From Microcystis aeruginosa NIES-4325 (GTDB taxonomy: Bacteria > Cyanobacteriota > Cyanobacteriia > Cyanobacteriales > Microcystaceae), in NCBI RefSeq assembly GCF_008974145.1, contig NZ_BJKP01000028.1, forward strand, positions 1-48,691: 48,691 nucleotides of DNA. Direction: 5' to 3'. Positions 1-9,476 of this stretch are shown one piece after another. The translations under genes were made by a program, and so were the position numbers. How positions within the stretch are numbered: the stretch's first letter is position 1; each line of letters begins with the position of its first letter. The notes under the pieces are model-generated. The model was given only the letters and a program-made list of their open reading frames with translations. It did no database searches and was not told where the DNA came from.

Positions 1-51
1 CTCGTAGGTCTCGATGATCTTTTGTCGCAAGTCTAAAGAATAGGGCTTCAT
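1..51 (-). CDS. IS630-family transposase, N-terminal fragment (runs off left edge)
   Basis: Read on the minus strand, an ATG at 51-49 preceded by a strong GGCAGGAG ribosome site opens a frame that begins MKPYSLDLRQKIIETYE and leaves the window. This N-terminus is typical of the first helix-turn-helix segment of cyanobacterial IS630/Tc1-mariner transposases (recalled family knowledge). Only 17 codons are visible, so it cannot be judged whether the element is intact or whether it uses the usual two-frame organisation. It lies about 480 bp upstream of glyA and points away from it. Confidence 0.7.
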   Translation of the reverse strand, partial: MKPYSLDLRQKIIETYE

Positions 52-529
52 CGGGTCGTGGCTCCTGCCTAGGTCTATAATTTATTGTCCTCTTCTATTG
101 TACCTCATGCAAGTGCATACCGCTATAAATAATCAGTCTTTAATAACCAGATTTAGTATTACTTCCGATTTTATCACTCAATCCCCACCTTGAAGGATTC
201 TATTGGCGGCTCTTCTGGTTTCTGTGTGGAAACGAAATCTATACTAATAGTTTCTTCCGCAAAATAGTCTTAAAAGTCTTGTCCGGTAAGCATTTTGCGT
301 TCTATAAGCAAAAATTATCACACAAAGTCGAGAAGAGCCTATTGGCTAATATTACTATCACTTATTGACTAAAAATGAAGATTTGACCCCTAACAGTTGA
401 CAATCGAAGATCGATCCCGAAGAGAAGCAATTAAGCTCACCGGTGTGTCGGAAGATTAGAGATTGTGCCAAAATGGAGAAAGTGACCCAATGATTACAGG
501 TAAATTGTTAAAAAAAGGATCGAGTAACC
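52..529. other. Intergenic region between IS630-type element and glyA
   Basis: No convincing coding frame is present. The segment is AT-rich and should hold the right end of the IS630-like element and the glyA promoter. No unambiguous inverted repeat or -35/-10 pair was found. A GGAT purine stretch sits just before the GTG start of glyA. Confidence 0.4.
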
Positions 530-1813
530 GTGACTGATACCAACCTAGATATACTATCCCTGACGGATCCAGCGATCGCAGGAATTTTGCAAAAAGAACT
601 GCAACGTCAAAGAGATCACCTAGAATTAATCGCTAGTGAAAACTTTACCTCGGCTGCCGTCATGGCCGCCCAGGGTTCGGTTTTAACCAACAAATACGCG
701 GAAGGACTGCCCAAAAAACGCTACTATGGCGGTTGCGAATACGTTGACGAAGCGGAACAATTAGCGATCGATCGGGTTAAACGACTATTTGGGGCAAACC
801 ACGCTAACGTACAACCCCACTCCGGGGCCCAAGCTAATTTCGCCGTTTTCCTGACCCTCTTGCAGCCAGGCGATACGATTATGGGCATGGATCTCTCCCA
901 CGGTGGTCATCTTACCCACGGTTCCCCCGTTAACGTTTCCGGGAAATGGTTCCGAGTGGTACAGTATGGAGTAAGTCCCGAAAGCGAACTCCTCGACTAC
1001 GATCTCATCCTTGACATCGCCCGCAAAGAAAAACCAAAACTAATTATCTGCGGTTATTCTGCCTACTCGCGCCGGATTGATTTCGAGAAATTCCGCGCCA
1101 TCGCTGACGCAGTGGGGGCCTACCTGATGGCAGATATCGCCCATATTGCCGGTTTAGTGGCCACTGGTCATCATCCTAACCCCCTACCCCACTGTGATGT
1201 GGTCACTACCACCACTCACAAAACTCTGCGCGGTCCTAGGGGGGGGTTAATTATGACCAAAGACGAGGAATTAGGCAAAAAATTCGATAAATCCGTTTTC
1301 CCCGGTACCCAAGGCGGACCCCTAGAACACGTGGTCGCGGCGAAAGCGGTGGCTTTTGGGGAGGCCCTGAAACCAGAGTTTAAAATCTATTCGGGCCAAG
1401 TAATCGCTAATGCCCAAGCTTTAGCTGGTCAGTTGAAGGCTAGAGGGATTAAAATTGTCACCGATGGTACGGATAATCACTTGATGTTACTCGATTTGAG
1501 ATCCGTGGGCATGACCGGGAAAGAAGCCGATCGCTTGGTGAGTACCATCAATATTACCGCTAATAAAAACACCGTTCCCTTCGATCCCGAGTCTCCCTTT
1601 GTCACCAGTGGTCTGCGCTTGGGTTCCCCAGCTATGACCACCAGAGGACTAGGAGAAACGGAATTTATCGAGATTGGCAACATTATCGCCGATATTCTCC
1701 TTAATCCAGGGGATGAAGCCCTGAGAACTACTTGCCGTCAACGGGTAGCGAAACTCTGTGAAAGCTTCCCCCTCTATCCCCATCTCCATATTTCCGTCCC
1801 CGCCTTGGCCTGA
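530..1813 (+). CDS. glyA: Serine hydroxymethyltransferase
   Basis: A PLP enzyme that interconverts serine plus tetrahydrofolate with glycine plus 5,10-methylene-THF, feeding one-carbon metabolism and, in phototrophs, photorespiratory glycine handling. It is full length for the family (427 aa). The N-terminal LIASENFTS motif is clear, as is the PLP-lysine motif [14 protein letters not shown] with Lys231 as the Schiff-base residue. The start is GTG at 530, about 10 nt after AAAGGAT; translation in the next frames gives nothing comparable. It is followed after 80 bp by a membrane glycosyltransferase on the same strand, with no obvious terminator between them, so co-transcription is possible but not shown. 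Confidence 0.97.
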   Translation: MTDTNLDILSLTDPAIAGILQKELQRQRDHLELIASENFTSAAVMAAQGSVLTNKYAEGLPKKRYYGGCEYVDEAEQLAIDRVKRLFGANHANVQPHSGAQANFAVFLTLLQPGDTIMGMDLSHGGHLTHGSPVNVSGKWFRVVQYGVSPESELLDYDLILDIARKEKPKLIICGYSAYSRRIDFEKFRAIADAVGAYLMADIAHIAGLVATGHHPNPLPHCDVVTTTTHKTLRGPRGGLIMTKDEELGKKFDKSVFPGTQGGPLEHVVAAKAVAFGEALKPEFKIYSGQVIANAQALAGQLKARGIKIVTDGTDNHLMLLDLRSVGMTGKEADRLVSTINITANKNTVPFDPESPFVTSGLRLGSPAMTTRGLGETEFIEIGNIIADILLNPGDEALRTTCRQRVAKLCESFPLYPHLHISVPALA

Positions 1814-1893
1814 AACGAGAGATAATAAAAATTCATAATTGCTGATTGCCTGTCAGTTGCCAATTGTGAATTAAATCGCCCCCCCCAATTCCC

Positions 1894-2958
1894 ATGTCCG
1901 GAGATTTATACTATCTGATTGCTTTTCTGATCGCCCATACCGTGGTGCTTTGGAGTACCCCCCTCGTCAGAACCGTCGGACTGAAAAGCGGTTACGTCGA
2001 TAAACCCAACGAAAGGAAAGTCCATGAAAAGCCCATGGTTCGACTGGGGGGAGTTTCGATCTTTATCGGCGCTTTAACTGCCCTCCTGATCGTTTGGTGG
2101 TTGGGAGGGTTTGCCGGTTTAAACAGCGATCGAGAATGGGAAGTGTGGGGCGTAACCCTAGGCGGTTTGGGCTTTTTTCTCATCGGTCTAGCGGATGATC
2201 TTTTTAATCTTTCCCCCCTCAATCGTCTGGTAATGCAGTTTAGCGTCGCTTTTCTAGCTTGGCAAGCCGGCGTTAGGATCGATTTTCTCTCTATTCCCTT
2301 CGGCGATTTATTACAAATTCATTGGCTAAGTTTACCGGTTACTCTCCTCTGGTTAGTGGGGATGGCTAATGCGATTAACTGGATTGACGGTTTAGATGGA
2401 TTAGCGGCGGGGGGTTCCGGGATATCTGCCGTGGTTATTTTTATTGTAACTTTGGTGATGGGACAACCGGCCGCCGCTATTATCGCCGCCGCTTTAGCGG
2501 GTGGGGCCTTGGGTTTTCTGCGTTACAATTTTAACCCCGCCCAAATTTTTATGGGGGATGGTGGGGCTTATTTTATGGGTTTTACCCTGGCGGGTGTGGC
2601 GGTGATTGGATTGGCTAAAACCACTGCTGTGACTACCGTTGCCGTTACCGCCGTCCTATTACCCTATCTCATCCTCGCGGTTCCTCTCCTCGATATGTCC
2701 ACGGTGATTATTTCCCGTCTCAAACGCGGAAAATCCCCTTTTGTGGCTGATAAACGTCATTTACACCATCGTTTACTCAAAGCGGGTATCTCTCACCGTC
2801 TGACAGTATTATTTATCTACGCCCTAACTCTCTGGGTGGGCAGTTTAGCCCTCGGTTTCTCGAATGTTCCCAGTGGTTGGGGTTTTGCCTTTGGTGCGAC
2901 TCTCCTCCTCGGTTACGTCGGTTGGCAAGTCTGGCGCAATCGTGGCAGTGAACCGTAA
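1894..2958 (+). CDS. UDP-GlcNAc/MurNAc-type undecaprenyl-phosphate glycosyl-1-phosphate transferase (MraY/WecA/TagO family)
   Basis: An integral membrane enzyme of 354 aa that is predicted to move a sugar-1-phosphate from a UDP-sugar onto undecaprenyl phosphate, the first step of lipid-linked glycan assembly. About ten hydrophobic helices are visible. Diagnostic cytoplasmic motifs are present in order: KxxxRKVHEKPMVRLGG near residue 40, GLADDLF near 100, NWIDGLDGLAAG near 160 (metal-binding Asp), FMGDGGAYFMGF near 220, and DKRHLHHRLLKAG near 290. The HLHHR signature and overall form fit WecA/TagO better than MraY. The end product (O-antigen, teichoic-acid-like or S-layer glycan) cannot be told from sequence alone; csaB elsewhere in the window shows that cell-wall glycan modification occurs in this organism. 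Confidence 0.9.
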   Translation: MSGDLYYLIAFLIAHTVVLWSTPLVRTVGLKSGYVDKPNERKVHEKPMVRLGGVSIFIGALTALLIVWWLGGFAGLNSDREWEVWGVTLGGLGFFLIGLADDLFNLSPLNRLVMQFSVAFLAWQAGVRIDFLSIPFGDLLQIHWLSLPVTLLWLVGMANAINWIDGLDGLAAGGSGISAVVIFIVTLVMGQPAAAIIAAALAGGALGFLRYNFNPAQIFMGDGGAYFMGFTLAGVAVIGLAKTTAVTTVAVTAVLLPYLILAVPLLDMSTVIISRLKRGKSPFVADKRHLHHRLLKAGISHRLTVLFIYALTLWVGSLALGFSNVPSGWGFAFGATLLLGYVGWQVWRNRGSEP

Positions 2959-3025
2959 GCCATCTTAAAATAGAAAAAAGATTAATAATTAAGATAGCGG
3001 CAGCATAACTCTGGGAGTTTAGCAA

Positions 3026-3322
3026 ATGTCTAACGAAACCGTAACTTATTCCCTTGAAACGGTCCTGACAAGGATTGAGGGAAAAATCGACTCTTTACAA
3101 AGAGATGTTAATGAGCGTCTAACTAAGCTAGAGATAGGACAATCAGAAATAAGAGGGGATATTAAAGCCCTAGATTCTAAAGTTATGGAAATAGAAAAGC
3201 GTATTGACGACCTGAATGCACGGGTGAATATTACCACTAATGGGTTTCTTGGCATTGTCGGAATTTTGGTGACAGGAATACTAGGCATTCTGGGAAAAAT
3301 CGTCTTTTTCCCTAATCCCTAA
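3026..3322 (+). CDS. Small coiled-coil protein with C-terminal membrane anchor
   Basis: 98 aa. Residues about 10-68 are rich in E, K, L, I and D in heptad-like order (EGKIDSLQRDVNERLTKLE, then EKRIDDLNARVN), which suggests a coiled coil. Residues about 72-97 form one glycine-rich hydrophobic helix (GFLGIVGILVTGILGIL). It thus looks like a tail-anchored coiled-coil protein, and no enzymatic motif is seen. Proteins of this form (haemolysin-XhlA-like or DUF-type) are common in cyanobacteria, but no function is assigned. The first ~50 bp of the gene and its leader are repeated at 3370, where a truncated second copy lies. Confidence 0.7.
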   Translation: MSNETVTYSLETVLTRIEGKIDSLQRDVNERLTKLEIGQSEIRGDIKALDSKVMEIEKRIDDLNARVNITTNGFLGIVGILVTGILGILGKIVFFPNP

Positions 3323-3369
3323 AAGTTATCCTTTAGAGATAAAATAAGCAAAAGTGAAAGTTTACCAAA

Positions 3370-3435
3370 ATGTCTAACGAAACCGTAACTTATTCCCTAG
3401 AAGCAGTCCTGACAGGGATAATAAAGTTCAGCTAA
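3370..3435 (+). pseudogene. Truncated tandem copy of the coiled-coil/membrane protein gene
   Basis: From the ATG at 3370 the first 29 bases match the gene at 3026 exactly. Similarity continues with a few substitutions to about 3417 and then stops abruptly; the frame ends in TAA at 3433-3435 after 21 codons. The short leader AGTTTA(C/G)CAAA before the ATG is also shared. This is a broken 5' end of a duplicated gene, joined directly to an unrelated minus-strand remnant. Confidence 0.75.
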
Positions 3436-3609
3436 TTGCCCAACTTCTGGTTGTCCGATGCTGACAATTGCTGCATAGCTGGGCTGTGACGGAAGTGAGA
3501 TAAATCTAAAATTTTCTTCCTCAATTTCGTTGTCCGATTCTAGTTGATTTTGCCAAAAAATATTCTCAATTATATCGCCAAAATAGAGAGAATAAACCCA
3601 ATCCTTTGG
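3397..3609 (-). pseudogene. Gene remnant of unknown family, minus strand
   Basis: The minus strand is open for 70 codons between an in-frame TAG at 3610-3612 and the stop at 3397-3399. It has no start codon in a usable place. The translation (segments such as DWVYSLYFGDIIENIFWQ and FRFISLPSQPSYAAIVSIGQ) has normal protein-like composition, unlike a random frame. Its last eight codons lie inside the duplicated 5' end of the neighbouring coiled-coil gene, so the stop is a product of the junction. It is most simply the internal part of a gene cut at both ends. The family is not recognised. Confidence 0.45.
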
Positions 3610-3690
3610 CTAGAAAATAAGATTGAGTCAACACAATCAAGTCCTTGGGATAGGTTAAAAACACATCCCAGGGTCTCGATTAAGTCAGAA

Positions 3691-4839
3691 TTACTGACGA
3701 ATTTGTACCGGCATTACCAAATAGGTCATCTTTAAACCTCCCAAGGGAGTAAAAATAACCGGCTGGGTATTAGCATTTAACTGCATTTGTATATCATTAT
3801 TAGGCAAAGCCTTCAAACCATCCATCAAATATTTAACATTAAAGGCAATATCGCCACTTTCTCCCTGAATTTCCGCCGCCATGGACTCTTTGGCGCTACC
3901 TAAATCGGGAGATTCCACAGCTAGGGATAAACGGTCGTTTTCGCTATCGAGACTAAACTTGACTAAATTATTCTTTTGGTCCGATAAAACCGCCACCAAT
4001 TCCAAACAACGGATTAATTGTTTGCGGTCTAAAGTTAAAGAGCGCTCGAAGGATTTAGGAATTAACTGATTATAAGTGGGATAGGCCCCTTCTAACTTAC
4101 GACTGGTTAACCTCTGTTCCCCCATTTCAAAGACGACTTGAGAATCATCCACATGCAGAGTAATAGTCTCGATATTTTGTTTTGTTGCCATCATTCTTTC
4201 CAATTCTCGCAGGGCCCGGGCCGGAATGGTGACATTAAAGCCACCAGAGGCACTTTCCACCTCCTCTAGGGGAGTTTGTACCACCGCTAAACGATGACCG
4301 TCTGTAGCGGCAAATTCTAGACAATCGACGGTTTTAGTTAAATGTACCCCCGTCAACACCTGTTTAGTTTCATCGCCACTAGCGGCAAACAATGCACCTT
4401 TTAGCCCTTCTGTCAAGGCAACCACAGGTAAATTAACAATTTCTCCATCGGCCACCGTGGGCAATTCTGGGAACTCATCGGCCTTCATGCCGCGAATTTG
4501 GAACTGTGCCGAGGCAGTTTTCAGGAAAGCGAGACTATGCTCCCCATCATCCTCGTTTTCTTCCACAGAGATAGTGATTTCCCCTTCTCCCAAACGAGAG
4601 ACAATATCGTTAAGCAATTTTGCCGGCAGGGTAATTTTACCCCCTTCCACCACCTCGGCCCGAAAACTGGTGCGAATCCCTAAACTCAAATCAAAAGCAG
4701 TCAGGCTAATTTCGCCCTTTTCCTCATCGGCGCAAAAGAGAACATTGCCCAAAACCGGATGGGTAGGACGACTGGCAACCGCCCGACTAACTAGGGATAA
4801 ATTGCTGTTGAGTTCGCTTTGACTACTGGTAAATTTCAT
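3691..4839 (-). CDS. dnaN: DNA polymerase III subunit beta (sliding clamp)
   Basis: Ring-forming processivity clamp that tethers DNA polymerase to the template. 382 aa, normal length for cyanobacteria. It shows the three repeated clamp folds, with landmarks MKFTSSQSELNSNLSLVSRAV at the N-terminus, ATDGHRLAVVQ near residue 180, and the C-terminal VMPVQIRQ, equivalent to the VMPMRL tail of the E. coli protein that lies near the hydrophobic client pocket. Transcription runs away from a 405-bp AT-rich spacer that carries three DnaA boxes. dnaN beside the origin is a known arrangement in Synechococcus elongatus. Confidence 0.97.
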   Translation of the reverse strand: MKFTSSQSELNSNLSLVSRAVASRPTHPVLGNVLFCADEEKGEISLTAFDLSLGIRTSFRAEVVEGGKITLPAKLLNDIVSRLGEGEITISVEENEDDGEHSLAFLKTASAQFQIRGMKADEFPELPTVADGEIVNLPVVALTEGLKGALFAASGDETKQVLTGVHLTKTVDCLEFAATDGHRLAVVQTPLEEVESASGGFNVTIPARALRELERMMATKQNIETITLHVDDSQVVFEMGEQRLTSRKLEGAYPTYNQLIPKSFERSLTLDRKQLIRCLELVAVLSDQKNNLVKFSLDSENDRLSLAVESPDLGSAKESMAAEIQGESGDIAFNVKYLMDGLKALPNNDIQMQLNANTQPVIFTPLGGLKMTYLVMPVQIRQ

Positions 4840-5244
4840 AGCAGGAATAGTTTTTTTGTACGCTAAAAAATAATAGCAAGAATTCCCCTGTGGAAAATCT
4901 GTGGAAAACCGGAGCTTTTTTTGAGCGCTCTTTCCGGGCTAAAATCTATCAATAGCAATAACTTCGCCCATTGCTAGGTTTTTTTAAGCAATTCTGAAGA
5001 GATTGTGGAAAAATTGTCAACAGTGAAATTTTTGCCCCTTCTCACCCAATTACATAGGTTGTTAACCATCAAGCTACAAGTCAAGAATAGCGAGACTTTA
5101 GCCGACCATTGCTGTTCTTCGGGAAAAAATTGCGTCAAATGTAGGCCGGCGATCTTTAAAATGGAACAAGCAGCAGGAAGTTAACAAAACAAAACTCCGG
5201 GCATCCCCCGGAAACAATAGACTCAAATAGACAAGGAGACAGGA
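4840..5244. other. Candidate chromosomal origin (DnaA-box cluster upstream of dnaN)
   Basis: The spacer between the divergent dnaN and hemL genes holds three exact copies of TGTGGAAAA (complement TTTTCCACA, the cyanobacterial DnaA-box consensus) at 4889-4897, 4900-4908 and 5004-5012, all in the same orientation. The first two are 11 bp apart start to start, so they lie on the same helix face. Between and after them the DNA is AT-rich, with runs of T at 4915-4920 and 4980-4986. The box cluster and the dnaN neighbour are seen; origin function is inferred. dnaN's promoter must lie here too. Confidence 0.6.
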
Positions 5245-6546
5245 TTGGTTAGCACATCTTCGTATCAAACAACAAAATCGAAAGAAATCTTTACAGCCGC
5301 TCAAAAATTAATGCCGGGGGGTGTAAGTTCCCCCGTGCGGGCTTTTAAATCCGTCGGTGGTCAACCCATCGTTTTTGAAAGCGTCAAAGGGGCCTATATT
5401 CGCGACGTGGACGGTAACGAATACATCGACTATGTGGGAACTTGGGGGCCAGCTATCTGTGGTCATGCCCATCCCGAAGTGATTGCCGCCCTGCACCAGG
5501 CCCTAGACAAAGGGACCAGTTTCGGCGCTCCCTGTGTCCAGGAAAATATTCTCGCTGAAATGGTGATTGATGCCGTTCCCAGCATTGAAATGGTGCGTTT
5601 TGTCAATTCCGGCACCGAAGCCTGTATGTCCGTCCTGCGCTTAATGCGGGCTTTTACCGGCCGGGATAAAATCATCAAATTCGAGGGCTGTTACCACGGT
5701 CACGCCGATATGTTCCTGGTTAAAGCCGGCTCTGGTGTAGCCACCCTGGGCTTACCCGACTCGCCGGGGGTTCCCAAAACCACCACTAACAACACTTTAA
5801 CCGCCCCCTACAATGACCTGGAAGCGGTAAAAGCCCTCTTTGTCGAAAATCCCGACTCGATCGCCGGGGTGATTTTAGAACCAGTGGTGGGTAATGCCGG
5901 CTTTATCGTGCCGGATGCCGGCTTTTTGGAAGGATTGCGGGAATTAACCAAGGAATACGGGGCTCTATTAATGTTTGATGAGGTAATGACCGGATTCCGC
6001 ATCGCCTACGGTGGCGCTCAGGAAAAATTCGGCATCACCCCCGATTTAACCACCCTCGGCAAAGTTATCGGTGGTGGGCTGCCGGTGGGGGCCTACGGCG
6101 GTCGGGCCGATATTATGGCGATGGTGGCTCCGTCCGGCCCGATGTACCAAGCGGGAACCTTATCTGGCAACCCTTTGGCCATGACAGCGGGAATTAAAAC
6201 CCTCGAGTTACTCCAGCGCCCTGGCACCTACGAATATCTCGATAAAGTGACCAAATCCTTAACTGAAGGGCTGCTGAAAGTGGCTAGAGATGCTGGTCAT
6301 AGCGTTTCTGGAGGTTATATTAGTGCCATGTTCGGAATGTTTTTCACTGGCAACCCCGTGCATAACTATGAAGATGCCAAAAAGGCCGATGTGGCTAAAT
6401 TCGGTCGTTTTCACAGAGGAATGTTGGAAAGAGGCGTTTATCTAGCTCCTTCCCAGTTTGAAGCTGGTTTTACCTCTTTAGCTCACACAGAGGCTGATAT
6501 CGAACGGACTCTGGCCGCCGCTAAAGAGGTTTTAGAAGGTTTATAG
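5245..6546 (+). CDS. hemL: Glutamate-1-semialdehyde 2,1-aminomutase
   Basis: PLP-dependent enzyme that converts glutamate-1-semialdehyde to 5-aminolevulinate, the committed precursor of chlorophyll, haem and phycobilins through the C5 pathway. 433 aa, full length. The motifs are clear: the N-terminal [13 protein letters not shown], the [15 protein letters not shown] cofactor region, FDEVMTGFR, and [15 protein letters not shown], in which Lys273 should form the Schiff base. The start is an uncommon TTG at 5245, supported by a near-perfect AAGGAGAC at 5232-5239 and by the N-terminus [15 protein letters not shown] that fits the family; the next in-frame ATG comes only at the conserved LMPGG motif and would remove conserved sequence. 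Confidence 0.97.
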   Translation: MVSTSSYQTTKSKEIFTAAQKLMPGGVSSPVRAFKSVGGQPIVFESVKGAYIRDVDGNEYIDYVGTWGPAICGHAHPEVIAALHQALDKGTSFGAPCVQENILAEMVIDAVPSIEMVRFVNSGTEACMSVLRLMRAFTGRDKIIKFEGCYHGHADMFLVKAGSGVATLGLPDSPGVPKTTTNNTLTAPYNDLEAVKALFVENPDSIAGVILEPVVGNAGFIVPDAGFLEGLRELTKEYGALLMFDEVMTGFRIAYGGAQEKFGITPDLTTLGKVIGGGLPVGAYGGRADIMAMVAPSGPMYQAGTLSGNPLAMTAGIKTLELLQRPGTYEYLDKVTKSLTEGLLKVARDAGHSVSGGYISAMFGMFFTGNPVHNYEDAKKADVAKFGRFHRGMLERGVYLAPSQFEAGFTSLAHTEADIERTLAAAKEVLEGL

Positions 6547-6610
6547 TCAATGCTGCCAGGTTTTTAGATTTATTCAGCAAACCCTACTCAGGCGATTTTA
6601 GGGATCAAAC

Positions 6611-6639
6611 AAAAACCCTCGATCGCTCGATCGAGGGTT
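6611..6639 (-). terminator. Rho-independent terminator of pnp
   Basis: An 11-bp perfect stem, AACCCTCGATC (6614-6624) with its complement at 6629-6639, closes a GCTC loop. Read on the minus strand it is followed by TTTTTGTTT. It lies 22 bp beyond the pnp stop codon. hemL converges from the other side, but the plus-strand flank has no T run, so it should act mainly on pnp. Confidence 0.8.
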
Positions 6640-6660
6640 AACCATCAACAAAAAATTTAC

Positions 6661-8814
6661 CTAGACTACAGTAGCAGCTTTACGGGCAGCGGCGGCTTCA
6701 TCGGGATGAATACCGAGACGGGTGAGATTGAGACGACCTTTACTATCGATCTCCCGTACTTTGACTAACACCTCATCCCCCACGGCCACTTCATCCTCCA
6801 CCTTACCGACGCGTCCCTCGGCCAATTGGGAAATATGGATCATTCCCTCTTTCCCCGGCAAAACTTCCACAAAAGCACCGATTTGGATAATGCGAGTCAC
6901 ACGACCGAGATAGACCTCACCCTCATTGAGTTTGCGGGTCATATTGTAGATCAGTCGTTTAGCTTTTTCGGCCTGTTCCCCATCGGTAGAGGAAATGGTG
7001 ACAGTCCCATCGTCATCGATATCGATTTTCGTGCCGGTCTGTTCAGTAATCCCTTTAACCGTCTTACCACCCGGCCCGATTACTAATCCGATCAGATCTG
7101 GATCGATCTTGATCGTCAATAACCGGGGTGCGTGGGGAGATAATTCCGTGCGGGGTTTTTCTAGGGTCGCTAACATCTTCTCGAGGATATGTTTGCGGGC
7201 CGGTAAAGCTTGTTCGATCGCCTTGGCCACCACTTCCATGGTTAAACCGGGGATTTTCATATCCATCTGGAGAGCGGTGATGCCGGAATCAGTGCCAGCC
7301 ACCTTAAAGTCCATATCTCCCAGAAAATCCTCGATACCTTGGATATCGGTCAAAATCCGCACTTCTTCCCCTTCTTTAATTAAACCCATGGCCGCACCGC
7401 TAACGGGTTTTTTCAGGGGAACACCGGCATCCATCAGCGCCAGGGTAGAACCGCACACGGAACCCATGGAGGTGGAACCATTAGAAGAGAGGACTTCTGA
7501 CACTACCCGCAGCACATAGGGAAATTCCTCCTGGGGAGGAAGGACAGGCACGATCGCCCTTTCCGCTAAAGCACCGTGACCGATTTCTCGACGGCCGGGA
7601 GAACGCATGGGACGGGTTTCACCGACGGAAAAGGGTGGGAAATTGTAGTGATGAAGATAGCGTTTTTCGTCTTCGGGATGGAGATCGTCCCCCAAATCCT
7701 GAGCATCCCCGGGGGTGCCTAGGGTGGCGATCGAAAGCACCTGGGTTAAACCGCGATTAAACAAACCGCTACCGTGAACCCGACGGGGTAAAACTCCCAC
7801 CCGGCAAGAAATCGGCCGTACTTCGTCCAGTTTGCGACCATCAACCCGCACCCCATCCTCGATAATTTGGGCGCGCATCAGTTTTTTGGTCAGATCCTTA
7901 AAGAGATTACCGATTAACTTCGGCTCTTCCAGCGTTGGAGATTTTAAGGGATCTTCATCGGGGAGAGCGGTTATAGTTTCCTTAATCCGATTTTCGATCG
8001 CGTCTAATTTCTCATCCCGTTCGGTTTTGCTGAGGGTAAACTGACAGAGAATCTGTTTGATTTCCTCTTTAGCTTGTTCTCTCAGGAAATTCTGCACGGT
8101 TTCGTTTACTGCTGGTGCTTCTCGGGTGACGAGGGGAATACCCAACTGATCGATCAATTCCCGTTGAGCGGTGATCAGGTCGCGGACTGCTTCATAACCA
8201 AAATCGATCGCCTCAATAATATCCCGTTCCGGTAACTGATTGGCTCCCGCTTCGATCATCACCACCCCTTCGGGACTACCAGCCACCACTAGATCCAATT
8301 CTCCGTTATGGATTTCCTTGTAGGTGGGATTGATGATAAATTCATCCCCTAGTAAACCGACGCGCACCGCTGCCATCGGTCCTTGGAAGGGAATCCCTGC
8401 CAACAAAACCGCCACAGAAGCTCCAGTAACGGCCAAAACATCTGGGGGTACTTCCTCGTCCATCGAGAGGGTCGTAGCGACCACTTGGATATCATCCCGC
8501 ATCCAACTGGGGAATAGGGGCCGCAGGGGGCGATCGATCAAACGACCCGTCAGAATTGCTTTTTCCGGGGGACGACCTTCACGACGCAAAAATCCTCCCG
8601 GTATGCGCCCAGCGGCGTATAATCTTTCTTCGTAATCAACGGTTAAGGGCAGGAAATCTACTCCTTCTCTGGCTTTGGCGGTGGTTGCTGTCACTAAAAC
8701 TGCCGTTTCTCCCGATTGGATCAGAACACTACCGCCAGCTTGGGGGGCTAAAAGCCCTATTTTTAGTCGAATATCCCTGCCATCAAAGGATATTGACTTG
8801 TCAAACTCTTCCAT
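6661..8814 (-). CDS. pnp: Polynucleotide phosphorylase (polyribonucleotide nucleotidyltransferase)
   Basis: Phosphorolytic 3'-5' exoribonuclease that also acts as the RNA tailing enzyme in cyanobacteria that lack poly(A) polymerase. 717 aa. Domain order is complete: first RNase PH domain (about 1-220), a helical linker (about 240-320), second RNase PH domain (about 325-545, with the [15 protein letters not shown] and [24 protein letters not shown] motifs), a KH domain (about 560-620, with [14 protein letters not shown]) and an S1 domain (about 630-700, with [20 protein letters not shown]). The start [17 protein letters not shown] matches the family. It is monocistronic as far as can be seen: a terminator follows, and upstream is a long repeat-rich spacer. 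rpsO, its neighbour in many bacteria, is not here. Confidence 0.98.
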   Translation of the reverse strand: MEEFDKSISFDGRDIRLKIGLLAPQAGGSVLIQSGETAVLVTATTAKAREGVDFLPLTVDYEERLYAAGRIPGGFLRREGRPPEKAILTGRLIDRPLRPLFPSWMRDDIQVVATTLSMDEEVPPDVLAVTGASVAVLLAGIPFQGPMAAVRVGLLGDEFIINPTYKEIHNGELDLVVAGSPEGVVMIEAGANQLPERDIIEAIDFGYEAVRDLITAQRELIDQLGIPLVTREAPAVNETVQNFLREQAKEEIKQILCQFTLSKTERDEKLDAIENRIKETITALPDEDPLKSPTLEEPKLIGNLFKDLTKKLMRAQIIEDGVRVDGRKLDEVRPISCRVGVLPRRVHGSGLFNRGLTQVLSIATLGTPGDAQDLGDDLHPEDEKRYLHHYNFPPFSVGETRPMRSPGRREIGHGALAERAIVPVLPPQEEFPYVLRVVSEVLSSNGSTSMGSVCGSTLALMDAGVPLKKPVSGAAMGLIKEGEEVRILTDIQGIEDFLGDMDFKVAGTDSGITALQMDMKIPGLTMEVVAKAIEQALPARKHILEKMLATLEKPRTELSPHAPRLLTIKIDPDLIGLVIGPGGKTVKGITEQTGTKIDIDDDGTVTISSTDGEQAEKAKRLIYNMTRKLNEGEVYLGRVTRIIQIGAFVEVLPGKEGMIHISQLAEGRVGKVEDEVAVGDEVLVKVREIDSKGRLNLTRLGIHPDEAAAARKAATVV

Positions 8815-9476
8815 GTAAAGTTATATTCCTTTCTTTCACTTTTCTCTGTGCTGTGGCAATCCTAGCATTTTTTGTCCCCCTTTCCGAAAGGTTTAGTATT
8901 CAGTGATCAGTGATCAGTTATCAGAGTTGAGTTATCAGAGTTGACTTTTCAGTTCGCTGATTACTCTTTAACGTTTACTGATCACAGCAAAAAAGCTCCC
9001 CCTCTCCCTGCTCCCCCGCAACGGCTCGACTGAGCTTCGCGGAACGTCCGAACGTCGCGCACGAAGTGGTCTCCCCACTACCCCACTACCCCACTGATAA
9101 CTGGTTACTGCTCACTGATAACTGAAAATACTCGCCACTACCCCACTACCCCACTTCCCCACTTTTAAACAGAATTTAAGATTACTTGCTCAAACCAGCC
9201 AAAAAATGATAGTTTCAGATATAGGAATAATCTGTTTAAGAAAAAAAATGTCTTCCCTTGCCGCTTGCTGGCCCAAAAATATTTCTAAGTATTAGCAAAA
9301 CTGACTGACTGTCAGCAGTTGGGCGGGATTTTTCCTAGCTCGAAGAACTCCAGACAAAGAAAACTAAGACAATTAAAAGGATTGCGTCTCTATTATCTGT
9401 CAGACGCTTCCAATCCAGTGAATTTGCGGGTTATCTTCAAATTCACCCCCTTTAACCCTATTGGTGGCTATCGATT
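8815..9476. repeat. Repeat-rich spacer between pnp and prfA
   Basis: This 662-bp gap between divergent genes has no credible coding frame. 8896-8990 holds degenerate copies of CAGTGATCAG/CAGTTATCAG and TTGAGTTATCAG. 9062-9165 holds runs of CCCCACTA-type heptamers (CCACTACCCCACTACCCCAC twice), separated by another TGATAACTG patch. Between them, 9015-9070 is a GC-richer patch (CGGCTCGACTGAGCTTCGC) that looks like a short dispersed palindrome family. The last 250 bp before prfA have no repeats and should carry its promoter. Confidence 0.75.

Noticed and set aside
3544-3735. 63-codon plus-strand frame next to dnaN
   Set aside because: It overlaps the dnaN 3' end and the minus-strand remnant, and its protein resembles nothing; the minus-strand reading has better composition.
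6995-7519. 174-codon plus-strand frame inside pnp
   Set aside because: It lies fully antisense to the well-conserved pnp gene and its translation is Ser/Pro/Arg-rich like other shadow frames; no ribosome site.
9015-9070. Gene start or tRNA in the GC-rich patch before prfA
   Set aside because: No tRNA T-loop or acceptor pairing, stops in all frames; it looks like a small dispersed repeat related to the one at 26.2 kb.
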